From Cordia subcordata (taxonomy: Eukaryota > Streptophyta > Magnoliopsida > Boraginales > Cordiaceae): 64,000 nucleotides of DNA. The notes beneath the pieces were generated by a model that was given only the letters and a program-made list of their open reading frames with translations, did not search any database and had not been told where the DNA came from. Numbering within the stretch: the stretch's first letter is position 1; every line of letters starts with the position of its first letter. The translations under genes were made by a program, and so were the position numbers. Where the stretch lies: NCBI GenBank assembly GCA_028554755.1, contig JAPTOF010000006.1, positions 13,577,001 to 13,641,000 on the forward strand. Direction: 5' to 3'. This document shows positions 45,564 through 58,200 of the stretch, in pieces.

Positions 45564-47469
45564 CTATATGTTAGGATTAGTATGCCCTAAAGCTCACTTG
45601 TACATGACATTTTGGATATGAAACAATGTATAATCATATTTTTGTTAAATGGCATTATGAGTTTCTTACATATAATCTCTGTTATGTTTTATTGATGCAT
45701 GTATGAAGGTCCTTTGACTTGCACTAATGACTTGGGTGCGCAGTGAGGCTGGACGCACAGTAGGTTCAAGTCTAGATTTAGTCACGTCATAAATTGAATC
45801 CATAACCAAATAGTAGTGTTGGGCACTCTACTTTGATAAGGTTATATTGAGTAAGTCTCCTCTTTGAGGGTGATCTACCTAGGTCATTGGAGGACTTTCT
45901 GGATTTGTCTCAATAGTACGTGTGTCACGTATTGGATAGGACCATTGTGAGTATGTTTTCTAGCGACGTACTATCAAAGAAAGAAAACAAGACACTCACT
46001 GCTACTAAATGATCATTGCTCTTAATCTTGAGTATATGTGGATAAACTAATGAAGTTAGGGTTTAGTACTTTGATTCACTGTGGGTGAGATCTTATTTTA
46101 TTAGGATCAACAGCCTTGTGCATTGAGTGCTAAATTCTAATTAATTAGAACATGCATATGCAAAAATGGAATCTATGTGCCCCCTTTGAGATTGTCCAAA
46201 TTTATCATCCAAATATAGATCTAGTGATACTACCTTTATAGGTGTGTCGGTCATATGGCTTGAGGGTCGCTTCCGAGATCAAGAGATTCCATGACCAAGG
46301 ATGGTTGGCAATAGGACAAGAAACCCAACGGAAAAAAAGATACAGCTAAGGAGGTGATGACACGGGCCAAAGGACCGATCTTAGTGTGGGTATACATAGA
46401 GGGCATTATGGTCGATTATTTAGTAGGTCAAAGACAAAGTTCACATTCTTTTGTGATAAGCTTTTGGGTAATGACAATTATTCTTGGAGTGCAACTTTGA
46501 TCTTATGGTGGAATAGATCGAAGTTAAAAATAATTATTATGTCGCCTAGATTGGGCAAGGATATTTTTAATTATTTTTGGAAGCCAATGATAATTGTGTC
46601 TTCTTGGTCCCTTCCCTAGTTGAAATGACTTTGAGAGAGTAATCTTGAAAGAGCAAATTCCATATTGTGGTAGTAGCCTTATTGGGCCAAAGCTTGAAAT
46701 TGGGTTTGGGCTTTCTTTAGAGTCCAAGATAACCTAATTGGGATAGGATGGTTTCCTATTGGGCTTGGGCCTCCACATGGATTATGGACTATGTGTTGGA
46801 CTTGGATAATGGGCTTGGCCTAAGTCTTCCAAGACAAGTGGATAACTTGCAAAATACTACAAAAACAAGTGGACAACTTGCACAAGTCTTCCAAGACAAG
46901 ATTGACAAGTTTCAAAAAGGAAATACTACATGGAAATTTTCTCCCACATTGAAAGTTTAGCAACTTTAGATGCCAAGGTTCTCTCTATAAATAGACAAGA
47001 CCCTACACCTTTTATGCATTCCACTTTGTAGTTGATTTCTTCCTTTTTGGCAAGAAAATACTACAACACATAGTACACACTTATTGTGTGATTTTTGCTC
47101 TAGTTTTTCAAGAGCATATTACTTTGCTTCTTCCCACACAAGAGGCTATTCTCTCAAGATAAGTCTCTTTCATCATAGGGAAGAAGACTAGGGAGTTGCT
47201 TATTGTGACACTCTTATAGCAAATTTTGGTGGCCTTGTTCGTGAACGGGAACAAAGCTTGTAACCGGTTTTAGCTTCATCAAAAGCCCCACGCTTCAAGA
47301 GGTTAGCTTTATATATTTTTGCAAGCATTAGTTATATTCTATATGTTCTTGAGCATGTTCTTGTGTGTGTAATGTGGTTATTTTATTTTCCTAGCATGTT
47401 TTCTTAGTTATAATTTAGAAAATATGGACTAGGATACCCCACACTTAATAATATCGATCCTACACTATA
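45564..47469 (+). mobile_element. Nested solo LTR (45569-47464), 1896 bp, 5-bp target duplication CTATA
   Basis: Begins TGTTAGGATTAG and ends ATCGATCCTACA, with inverted TGTTAGGAT / TGTAGGAT termini, and CTATA on both sides. It interrupts the 3' LTR of the LARD element, so it is younger. TCTCTATAAATAGACAAG (46981-46998) is a convincing TATA box placing orientation as plus. No coding region; direct repeats around CAAGTCTTCCAAGACAAG occur near 46825-46900. Long for a Copia LTR; superfamily unassigned. Confidence 0.83.
46985..46993 (+). promoter_or_regulatory. TATA box of the nested LTR
   Basis: TATAAATAG follows CTCTC in the middle of the 45569-47464 LTR. This gives a U3/R boundary roughly 30 bases further on. 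The short leader that follows resembles many plant LTR transcripts. Confidence 0.6.
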
Positions 47470-47949
47470 AAGATATCTCTTAGGTCTGCTTGATCCAAAG
47501 AATATCCTATAAATAGCCCAAGGTGCAACAAAGAAATGTAAGCCATTCGATATACAAAAGAAGCTAAAAATATAGAAATCGTCTCCTTTCTCTCTTTAAT
47601 TTATACTTTTAGTAAATACTTACTGACTTGACCGTTGGAGGGGCTGACACCACAATCCCACCGGCATATAGCCTTATCTTGTAGGTCTCTCGTCGCCAGA
47701 GAAAAAGATCCAATAACACTTTATCTGATTCTTTGTAAGATTTTTAATAACGATGATGATGACAATGATAATGATGATGTGTTACCAATGTCTTTTTCCA
47801 TCATTTTGCATTCATTAGCTAATCCAATAGCTAATTTTGTTGAACACATTTTTGGTCAAGCAACTAGTTAGTAGCTATTTGTTACTCTAGCGACTAATTT
47901 TTTAGAACAGGCCTTAAATGAGTCACTCTCACATTGAGGACCAAATCAG

Positions 47950-48306
47950 TAAATGGGATAATTCCATTTTCCCTTATGAGTTCTTAGTTAAAACTTAATC
48001 TTCCCGATGAACTTTTTATATTATCCAAAATTCCACATGATACTAAGTTCTTCCAAACAAAGCCTTAATAATAAAGATATTTTGTCTTTTTATTTTATTA
48101 AAAGAAATTAAAATTCCTCAATACATTGGCACACTACACATTACACTTAAAATTTTTTTGCATATTTTTGTCTTTTTATTTTATTAAGAGAAAATTATTA
48201 TCCCCCAATATAGAGATATACTACAAATTACACTACAAAAGTTTTTTATATTTTTGTTTCTTATTTATTTTTCAAAACTATAGTCTCTCTCTCTCTCTCT
48301 CTCTCT

Positions 48307-48360
<54 letters not shown>

Positions 48361-49270
48361 AGCACTACATATTAGCCAACAAAACTTTGTGTATATTTGT
48401 CTTTAAATTTTATTCAAAAATTTATAATCCACAAATACATAGATAAATTGCACATCACACTACATCCTTTTTATTTCTGTCCCTTTAGTTTGTTAAAGAA
48501 ATATAATCTCCTAATATATAAAGATATTTTTCTCTTAAAATTTGAAAATAAAAAAAATACAAGATAATGGAAAGAACGGGAGTGCCCAAATTGTCTACCT
48601 ATCTTAAATTATCCAACCCTCCAATTGGCCCCCAACAATGTGGAGCTTGTCGTGCATAAGTTTTGAAAAAGAAAAAACCTAATAAAAAAAATACCACTAT
48701 CATGGTATAGACTCATTAAAAAAATTTGCAATGTAATGTGTAGTGTCTGTACACATATTAGGAAATTATATTTCTTCAATAAAATAAAAAGGACAAAAAT
48801 AAAAAAATTGTGGTGTAATGTGAAATTTGTCTATGTATTTTGTGGATATAATTTTTTAATAAAATTTAAATACAAATATACATAAAGTTCTGTGGAATAA
48901 TATGTAATGTTTCTATATATGTGTTTGGAGATTACAGTTTCTAAAAAATAAATAAAAAGACCAAAACATTAAAAAGAAAAACTTTTATAGGATTATACTT
49001 TTCTATTAAAAAAATAAAAAAGACAAACATATGCAAAAAAATCTAACTGTGATGTGTAGTATGCCTATATATTGACAAATTTTAATTCCTTTTAATAAAA
49101 TAAAAAGACAAAATATCTTTATCATTAAAACTTTGTTTGGAACAACTTCAGTATTAAGGAGGAGTTGGAATAATATAAAGAAGTTTGTCCTTGAGTTTGG
49201 GTTTTAACCAAAAACTCATAGGAGAAAATGGAATTAAATCATCAGTAAATTGATCAGTTATCAAACAGTC
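47950..49270. mobile_element. Large inverted-repeat element with arms made of tandem units of about 85 bp
   Basis: The left arm (about 47960-48540) and right arm (about 48690-49260) are inverted copies: ATAATTCCATTTT, GAGTT(C/T)TT(A/G)GTTAAAAC, CCAAACAAAG, AAAGATATTTTGTCTTTTTA and CTACACAT(T/C)ACA occur in both in mirrored order. Each arm contains several units anchored by TTTTATTTTATTAA (48091, 48177, then about 48261, 48401, 48490) followed by a TACTACA..TTACAC block. No transposase. Foldback or Mutator-like architecture; class not settled. Confidence 0.72.
48283..48358. repeat. Compound microsatellite (TC)n(TA)n(TG)n
   Basis: About 22 bases of TC, 24 of TA and 29 of TG in direct succession, inside one unit of the left arm of the inverted-repeat element. 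It expands that unit relative to its neighbours. Confidence 0.95.
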
Positions 49271-49557
49271 AGGACCAAATTAACATTTCCTGAAAACCAA
49301 AGATTTTTTTTTTATATATATTATCCATTAAATTTTTTATATATAAAACATTAAAATGTTGCAGTAAATACACAAACTTCCAAAAAAAAAAAAACACACA
49401 CACACACACAAATACACAAACCTCAAAAGCGCTCACCGGAATAAAAGAGCAGCACTCAGATATTTTTATATTCTTTTTGGAGTTTCACTTGCACACTGCA
49501 CTGCTAACTATTCTTTTAGCACGCTTTATATGTTATCTCTTATACAAAGCAATTCTC

Positions 49558-52500
49558 ATGGCGGCTAAAACACCACCACCACCTTTTCTGCACTCCACTT
49601 TCTCTTCCTCTTCTACATCATCATCTAATCCACCATCACCAACATCTCAAATGCACTATTTTCTCCTTCACCATCCATTTTTTTCTCTTTTCCTCTTCAC
49701 ATTCTCGCTCTCACTTGTCATTTTGTTGAAGATTAACAAGAACAGAAGAACACACCAAGGAGATGAAAAACCCAGCATAAAAGTCTCTTCTTTTTCTCAC
49801 CCATCTGTAGATATCAATAAGAAGAATAATGGAAATAATAGTGGTGATTGTGATGATATTAATACTGATGATAATGAAGAAGCAGATGATGATGATAATA
49901 ATAATGCTAATGATAATAAAAATAGTAATAAGTCCAGTGAATTTGACAAGAGCCATGAATCTGAACCTACCCATTTGACCCATTCGCTTCTTTTGTCGTT
50001 CTTGCCATCTGATTCTGCGAAATGGGAGAAATTGTTTGTTGATGATGGGAGTTGCGATAGCCCGGAACGGGCCGGGCCGGGTCAGGAGGTGGAGCTGGCC
50101 GAGAAGGGTCAGCAGCAGAACAAGAAAAAGAAGAAGCGGGCCAAGAAGAAGAGGCCCGATTCGGATAACGGTGAAGGAGAGAGTAAAAAGGAGGAAGGTG
50201 GTTTAGGGGTGGTCTCAGAATGTCCATTTACGACGTCGTCTAGTGCTACTCAAAGAAAGATCAAGCAACAATATGATCAGCTTGTGAAATCTCATCAGTC
50301 AAATGGGTTGACGTTAGCTCAGGTGTGTGTGTGTTAAATTTTCAAATCTTATTATTTGTAATTTAATTATATTTTGTTGACTTTTAGTTATTGTTCAGCA
50401 TTAAAGTTTTGGTTTTTGCTATTTGTTTTTATTGTTTCATCAATTTTGTGTGCTTAGTTGTTCTATGTTTTAATGATATTTAATGCAGCTTGCGATTGTT
50501 AGATGTTTGTGCTTTGTCTTATATGAGTTTGCTTTATGACATAATTTGGCAGAGGAAAGAAAGATATTAAAGTTTTGGCCTTTACTTAATTAAAGCTTAA
50601 TGCTGATCATTGATGAAATTAATGAGAGATTTTGTACAGTGGGATTAGCTTGAACTGATCTCTTTATGCCTTAATTAATGTATTGATGTGTTTATTGTGG
50701 TGGTGATGAAGGTGGTGAGACAGTCTTATCGTATTAATTCATGATTTAGGATAAATCGAAGATTAATTTACAAAATATGGTAACCTACTATGCAAACTGT
50801 AAAAGCGAGTGAATATCAATGGTTAATGATATTGTTCGTTCCTATCAAAATGAGCTTCTCATGTCAACTTATTCAATGGGGTTGTTTTGGGTTTTGCGCG
50901 TTTGAACCTTGCAATCTTTCTGCAGAGAATGGAAATGCTTTAGCACATTTGTTAAGTGAATATATACGAATTGAGGTAACAAGTATGCATTTGTTGGTAG
51001 GCTTCCAGAAAACGGCAGATCTTGGCCGAGCAGTGTTCTTGTGTTTATCAGACTAAAATTTTCCAAGTATAGTTTGATTTTGCTTACAAGCAAACCTAAG
51101 ACTTTTGATGGCTTACCAAACATGAAAAGTGGATGGGTTCTTATGGATGTAGCAATTATTCAGATAAGCAGTCCCTGTTGTAGTAGTAAAAATAATATTT
51201 GTACTTCCGGTAGGGAAAAGGTAAAATGGCAGCTGCTGATAACACTTTCTGGAACAGATTGAACTATTTCTTCACAAAAAGATTAACAGCTATATGCTAC
51301 GATGAGTTGCTCATGGGAGTGGCAATCGCATGGTGTTGGAACACCATGGTCCAGTATTTGTGATTGTTTAATGTAGTATCATGTCAGCTGGCATGGAGAG
51401 ACTTGCTTACATCAAACATTGCCTTGTTGTAGCCCTAATTTTCGTGTCCTCCTAGCAACCTAACCGCTTATGTAGATCCAGATTATCCAGTAAGCAAAAT
51501 AAAAAGAAAGAGAATATTGAAGCCATGGAGATTGCAGTAAATTGGTTTGGCTAGTTTGTTCCGTTACTTTTTATGTTTGCAGTAATTGGAATTTAAGGTT
51601 TTGATGGGAAAGTTAGGTCAAATTGTTGCCTCATAATACAGCATAGCTGGCTTTACTTTTGGGTGTGGTCTATTGTGTGAATGGTTTAACATTTTTGTCT
51701 TTGTTTAATCGTTTTCACTATTGCCTTGCCTTTTTAGTTTATTACCTTTCTTGCTTTGTGCATAGTATCTGGAGTTCTATACTCAAGTCAACAATTTATG
51801 ACCTTAGAAATTATTGATCTGGACCACAACAATCTGTTCTAAATTGTCTTTTTTTGATGTTTTCATGGAACTTTGTATGCCGTTCTATTGTGTACTATCA
51901 AATCCCATCATAGTGGACATGGTATATACTTTTTCCCGTGTCTCGTAGAATACTCAATATACAAGCGTTATCTACTGGCCTTTGAAATAAGTATTCCAGA
52001 AGTTATACAGAAATTCATATAAATTTGTGGTGGAGAGCGCTAAAAATTTGCCAAGTTCTTTTGTTTGCTAAAGGCCTTCTTTCCCTTGTCTCTGTATTCA
52101 GTACCTTTTCTTGTATAAGCTCATGCATTTGATTGGCATTCTGTGAAAACTGGGTTATATTGTCCCCTTCTAATGCTAAGATAATAAATATAAAACTTCT
52201 AGTATCTAAAGTTAATTTTTCTATGATTTGCAAAATGCAGGTTAGCCAGTTTGTTAATTGTTTGATCGAGGCAAGAAATGACCTGCAGCACAAGTATGCT
52301 CCTGAAAGTTTGTTCATAACTCAGTTTAGATGATTGAATTAGACAGATCATGCAGTTACTTTCAACAATACGTCTATAGGAAATGTTAGCCATTCGTGTG
52401 GAATTTTCTAAAAATTCTCTCTTCATAAACATATTTAATTTCTTTTATTTAGTGTCTGCAATTGAATTAAGCAATAATTTCAAATATGTTATGAGATTCT

Positions 52501-53473
52501 AAAATTAACTCCAACATGCTCTGAAGCATTTTTGCTATATATATAGTTATTTTTTTCTCCTGAGGACTTAAACGTCATCCATTAAAACCTTGTCAGAGTT
52601 GAATAATAGTCTGTGTGGATGTTATAACTTCATATATTTGGTTAATATCTCTATGTGATAACTTCATATATTGGTTAACAGATCTGAGGTCATCCAACGA
52701 AGGTTTACAATAACTAAGGCCTTACTTTTTAGGGCAGACAGGTCTTCATTTGATCGCCTACGTCAACAGGTTGGCAATAAAAGCGGCTTTTTGTATTAAT
52801 TTGCTGTACTTTAGCCACTCACTTGATTGTTCTGAATGGCATGGTTCTTTGGTTCAAAAAGATATACAAGCTGGAGATAGAACAAAAGAGATTAGAAGAG
52901 GATGCTTGTGTATATAATTGGCTCCAACAACAGCTCAAACTCTCACCAGCATACAAGAAGGTATTCAGTTTTCTTCCATTCTTTGAGTTACCAATTTCAA
53001 ATGATTATATAGAAGTCAAATCTGTAACATTTAGCTACCAAAATTTAAACACAATGAGTCAATACTTTACCGAACCTTTATTTGGTCTGGTTCAGTTTTG
53101 AAGGATGCTAACCGTTGAAGAAAATAACACTAATAATTTTCTGGGCTGCACACACTTTTTATTCCCATTTAGCAGTTCCTTTTCTTACAATGAGGTATTG
53201 AGGTTCCATTCTTGATGTGCCACAGATGCTCGAAATTGGTGCCTGCATGGAAATGAAAGCCAAATCTAGTGAACCTGTAGATGGCACTGATGCTGAATTC
53301 GCTGATATTTCATTTGAAGAGTTACTGGCTCGGGAAAAGAAGGATTCATTCTGGTACATTTGCAGTCTTGAATGTTTTCTTCCTTTGTTTCCTTTTCCTC
53401 GCGTCTGTACTGACTGATAGCAACTGTTGCATGCAGGCAGAGACATCGGAAACCCAAACAATGTTCAGGCTAA
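49558..53473 (+). CDS. Uncharacterised single-pass membrane protein with Asn/Asp-rich, Lys-rich and coiled-coil regions (6 exons, 389 aa)
   Basis: Exons 49558-50322, 52241-52293, 52682-52769, 52862-52960, 53226-53353 and 53437-53473 join through GT-AG introns in a continuous frame ending in TAA. I chose ATG 49558 (MAAKTPPPPF) because the upstream in-frame extension has only a TTG. A Ser/Pro-rich N-terminus (1-31) is followed by one hydrophobic segment (about 40-59, FFSLFLFTFSLSLVILLKI) and then KNRR, suggesting a membrane anchor with a cytosolic C-terminus. Residues 87-116 are Asn/Asp-rich, encoded by AAT/GAT runs. KKKKKRAKKKRP (189-200) resembles a nuclear-localisation or RNA-contact patch. 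The C-terminal part (about 230-330) is charged and helix-prone (IYKLEIEQKRLEEDACVYNWLQQQLKLSPAYKK). Its conserved look, spread over five short exons, argues for a real plant gene. I do not recognise a named family and assign no function. Confidence 0.85.
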
Positions 53474-55217
53474 GGCAATATTTTTCCCAATCATTCCGAG
53501 CCTCTCTCTGAGACACTGGTTAGATTGTTATACGGGTCAGAGCTCCATTAGTTTGCTTATGATAGTATGTACATCTGGTATAAAAATCTTGCACCGGCAC
53601 AGGAATTTTATAGCTGCCTGTGCTTGTGGATGATTAACTGAGTCACAAACTATTGTTTGCATTATAGGTCATCTCAGTAGAAGCTAACGTATCTGCTTAT
53701 GGCAGACAAAATCCATTGTGTAACCATGCTTCTCCATGCACTGGTCCGTTTTGCTGCTAACGTATCCACTTGGGTTGTGCTTCTTTACTCTGTCTTAAGT
53801 TTAACAAAATGTGATGTCTTATACTGAAATGGTGTTCTCTTTCAACTTATTCAAAATCAAAAGGTGAAGATTGTGGCATGCTATCTTGGGGTCAAATAGG
53901 CTGGTGATAATGCCAGAGCAGATGCTTATTGCTAGAGGAAGAAATGATGGAATTTGCATTTTACGGCTCATAATAAGTCGAAGATATTATTTTGAGAATA
54001 GTATTTAAAAACATATTACTTTTAGCAAAATATATATATATTTTTAATATTAAGTTCACACTTCTTATATACATGAATTGCATTTTACGCCTTCTGCAGA
54101 TTCTGAGATAAAAGTAGTAGTACAGTAGGGCCACAAATACATCATCTCAAAAATGTTTTCTTCAACCTCAAGGCTAAAATCTCGAAAAGGATTTTTCTTT
54201 GTTGTATCTACCAAGGTTGAGCACGAGAGCACTTTAACAGGATTCTATTATTTTTTTATTCTTCTTGTTCAAACTTTTCTTTTACGACGAGTAACTTGCC
54301 CTTAACAGGATCACATTAAATTCACCCGGACAATAAAAGATTACTAGCGTATGACCCGTGGAATATATAGTTTTTTATATTAATTTGATATTTATCAAGT
54401 TTTATATTGCTACATAGAAATTGTATTTTAAATAAATTTATAAAATATGGTTAAAATAATATGTATAATACAGTAAAAATATCAATAATATTAATATTAA
54501 AATTGTAATTTAAATTAATAATATTAGAAATTATATTAAATTAATAGTATTAGAAATTGGACTTTTTAATTTACGATGAAATCAAATCTTTTCATTTACT
54601 TCTACAAATCGGTATAAAGACTCAGAAAGATTTGACATATAATGATAAATATAGTGAAAATATACAATGTTGATTGTATATAACTCCCCTAGTGCAACAT
54701 GTCCAAACTTATGCTCCAAATGATACAAGATTCCAAGACCAAATAATATTTACAATAGAAGAGTATAGATTGACCCAGTTTCTTCCTAGCAGTTGAAATT
54801 TAATATAAATGGTTGCAAGGGGAGCTTAAAGAGACTAATAATATTATGATTGGATTTCTTTCTCATGTTGGTGCTAATTGGATCTTGTTTGCTCAAAACA
54901 AGTATAACGAGATTCAATTGAAACCCGACGACTGCACTGGTGTAAACCTATTTAGAAGTACCTTTCATGAGAGTTGCACTACAGCAGAACCAAGACAAAA
55001 GCTAGGTATACAAATCCTACCGATATAACAATAACAGAAACAAAAGAGAGAACTTTTGCAGGATTGGAAAATTTCAAGGAATCTTGTCTCTCTCATCCCG
55101 CAAACTGGAGAAGTATGTTATCGTCTCGACGTCTACTAGTTCCAGAACAAAGTTAGGGAACATTCTCACAGATGTAACACCACCAAATCCCTTAGTTCTT
55201 CTCCGTATATTTTTACA
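53474..55217. other. Convergent intergenic region between the membrane-protein gene and the TMN gene
   Basis: Holds both 3' UTRs and the AT-rich repeat at 54375-54690. Exact transcript ends are not visible. No additional gene recognised. Confidence 0.5.
54375..54690. repeat. AT-rich dispersed repeat, copy 2 (copy 1 at 15955-16290)
   Basis: Same motif order as the copy at 15955-16290. It lies between the convergent 3' ends of the membrane-protein gene and the TMN gene. Non-coding. Confidence 0.5.
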
Positions 55218-58200
55218 TCAGTCGATCTTCACAGAGGAGTAGATCTTCCGAACAAACCAGAAGCAAGCGTAGAAGCCGATAGTTCCAGTTAACACGAAGA
55301 AGGCATAAGATGCAATCAACATATAACCAAAGTACAAAATGCCAGAGACCAGCTTTGTAATTTCCAACTTGGTGAAGAAGTAGAAGATCGAGTATAGGAA
55401 AAGGTATAAAGCAGATGAGCCAGCAGTCAGGTAAGCCCTCCACCACCAGTGGTAGTCTTCGCTGCATAGCTGGAAGTAGCATAGCACAACGGTTATCTCC
55501 GCACAGGTAATCATTAATATCACAAAGACTATGAAGAGGAATCCAAAGATGTAGTAGAACTGATTCAGCCATATGGAGGTCAAGATGAAGAATAGTTCAA
55601 TGAAAACGGCCCCAAATGGAAGAATGCCTCCAATAAGGATAGAGAAGACTGGTTTCATGTACCAAGCCTGCTCAGGTATCTGCCTTGGAATCTTATTCGT
55701 CTTCACAGGCTCTTCAATAGCCGGCTTTTTATAACCCAAATAACTTCCTACAAATACAAGTGGTACTGATATTCCGAACCATAAGCACACAAGAGCAATC
55801 ATGGTACCAAATGGCACTGCCCCAGAAGATTTCTCTCCCCATATGAGAGCATTAAGTACAAAGAAAACTGCAAATAGTATACCAGGGAACATGAAAGCAG
55901 TTTTCAAGGTGATCCTCTTCCATTCAGTACCCTTGAACATTTTGTACAAGCGTGAAGAAGCATAACCAGCAAATAAACCCATGAAGACCCACAAAAGAAC
56001 CATAGCAGTCATAAGCCCTCCTCGATTTGAAGGTGATAAGAATCCCAGAAGTGCAAAGATCATTGTAACAAGTGTCATCCCAAATATTTGAACCCCAGTG
56101 CCAACATAAACACATAGTAACCCAGAATTCACAGGTGACCTGAAAACATCTCCATGGACAAGTTTCCAACCAGTTTCTTCCTGAGCTTCATCTTGTGTTT
56201 CCAACTGATTATAGTTTGCAATATCTCTGTACAAAGTTCTCATCATGATCATGGCAACCATGCCTGATAGAAAGAGAACAATCATCAGAGAATTAATGAT
56301 GGAGAACCAGTGAATCTGGTCATCATTCATCAAGAGGTAAGTGTCCCAACGCGATGCCCATTTGATGTCACTTTCCTGAAAGAGGAGACAGTAAACCAAA
56401 CATGTATGTAAGCAATTGAAAAAAATGTGTAAAAGGGGACCAGTACATAGACAGGTTAAGTGAGTGAATACCTTAAAAGTGACATCATAAGTAAATACAA
56501 TTTCTTTATCTGTATCCACTTCCTGTGGAACAGTGCTTCCTTGGATCAAATCTTTGGTCTTCTCGTTGCATGTGGTCAATTGTGGTTTCTTCTCATCCCA
56601 TTCCTTGTACTCATGATTGATGCTGTCCATAGAAGTTAAGTCAGAAACAAGACTTAACAAGAATGACAATCAATCTCAAACTAGGAGAGATCCATGCAAA
56701 GTTTCATATGATAAGTTCCAATTTTCTCATCCTACATAAGGTTTCATCTTTTTTCATGCACAACTTTAAAAGACAGAAACAAAAAAAAAATCTGGAAAAA
56801 TGTGTACATACAAAGTGATAAATAACAGTCAAAAGAAAAGACCTGTGTGGAGAAACTTCAAACCCAACAATTCGAGCAAAATCAGTTTCAGGATCTTTGT
56901 GGTACATGACTTTAAAGCTTAAGTGGTTGTGGATAAAATATCTCTCCTCTTTAGTCTGCAAAAGCATAAAAATGCAGAAACATAAAAGCAAATTACAAAG
57001 CTTCAAATAATTTAACAAAGTGCAATTTTCACACTGAAAATTACCCCTGCATAATTCCCCTTGAATCCAACACGAAAACCATGTTCATAAGTGGTCAACT
57101 GATTGCCATCCCGCCTTTGTCTGATAACAGCAACTGGAAGGTTATCCAGGATCCTGCATTCACATTTCAGGCATTGATATAAACAGGAGAAGTATCAAAC
57201 ATTTGTCACTGTATATAAACCACAGAACATAAGGAGAAAGCAGTATCTATATCAAAATTGAAAAACGACATACATATCAAATGTCCTTAAAATATAAAAA
57301 ATAATGACGCACGATATTCAGAACTTACATGTTCACTCTATATTCATCGTCAATTTTCTCCTTAAAGTTCTTTGCAGACTTAGCATCAAGTTTCACTCGG
57401 CAAGCCACAGTGCATGACTGCTCATTTCTCATGTGAAACTATTTAATGGCCACGAAATATGGGTCAGTAAAAGCAAAGATCGAATATTTACACGCACAAA
57501 ATATTGATCAGTATTAACTGGTAAAAAGTTTAATTTGCTTACAGTATAAACTGAGTTCTCTATGCGGTCACCTCGCAAGACCTCCCCTAAATTTTCAGCA
57601 TTATTCAAGATTTGTTTTGGCTTGCAGTAGTTCAAGTAATAGTAGTCATATGGAAGTTGTGTCTTCGTAGAAGAAAGCTTGTTCACTTTGACATAAAGTG
57701 GATCGCCCTGTCAACAAAAGCCAAGAGAAATTGAGTTTCAAGCAATTGGAAATACAGAAAGAACAATATCAAACAAAATCACCAAAACTGTCATTTCCTA
57801 TAGTCCAAATATTTTACAAGTAGATCTGGAATTCAGAGGAATTCATAAATTGCCTTCCTAAACAGAGCTCTTTCCATTCATAATAGCATCAATGTATCCA
57901 AACCGTTAATTCCTAACTACCTGGGAAAGGCAAAATAAATGCCATCTTTGTTATTCCCTACTGTCTACGATAGTAAATATGATATCCTGTCTAGTGTCCC
58001 CTTAACACCGAAAGACATGAACAGAAGTGCACAGCCATGATCAAACAAAGATGACAGACACATAGGCACTTCATCACATTGAAAGGGCATTGACTAGCTT
58101 GAACTTCAACAAATTGTATGTCGAACACAATTTTATTCAAGTTCCAATAAAATATAGAACCTTATCACAAAAAAATCAGTTAGTCATCAATCCTATGCTC

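Larger units (their letters stand above)
43006..47740 (+). mobile_element. LARD-like non-coding LTR retrotransposon (5' LTR 43006-43684; 3' LTR 45282-45568 and 47470-47740)
   Basis: The LTR begins TGATAGGGAAGCGGGCTATG (3' copy TAATAGGGAAACAGGCTACG) and ends near GATTCTTTGTAGCA. Both copies share AAAGATATCTCTTAGGTC, TAAGCCATTC, TTACTGACTTGACC and TCTCTCGTCG. Just inside the 5' LTR, GTTGACGCTGTTTGTGGGAA is a decayed TTGGCGCCGTTTGTGGGAA-type primer region of Ty3 elements. The internal region (43685-45281) has no gag or pol, but has tandem repeats. The 3' LTR is cut by another LTR at 45569-47464. It inserted within an AAT/AAC microsatellite. Confidence 0.85.
42401..47918. mobile_element. Older MITE-like repeat (42401-43005 plus 47740-47918) split by an LTR element
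   Basis: The left part shares ordered blocks with 59700-60200: a CAATTCTA/CAATTTT pyrimidine-rich block, CATCAAAATA(T/C)A, TTTATCAAAAA, and GGAAATAT or GAAATATTTATCTAA. Both copies run into trinucleotide microsatellites. The right end GTTCTAAAAAATTAG (inverse) and left end CCCTATTCGATAATAG may be its termini. The intervening 4.7 kb is the younger LTR insertion. Confidence 0.5.

Noticed and set aside
48126..48446. 106-codon frame with YIYIYIYVCVCVCV
   Set aside because: Produced by the compound microsatellite within the inverted-repeat element.
49711..49983. Minus-strand 90-codon frame opposite the membrane-protein gene
   Set aside because: Antisense shadow of AAT/GAT codon repeats (Ile-rich), no independent support.
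55213..55572. 119-codon minus-strand frame within the last TMN exon
   Set aside because: Alternative-frame shadow of the TMN coding sequence.
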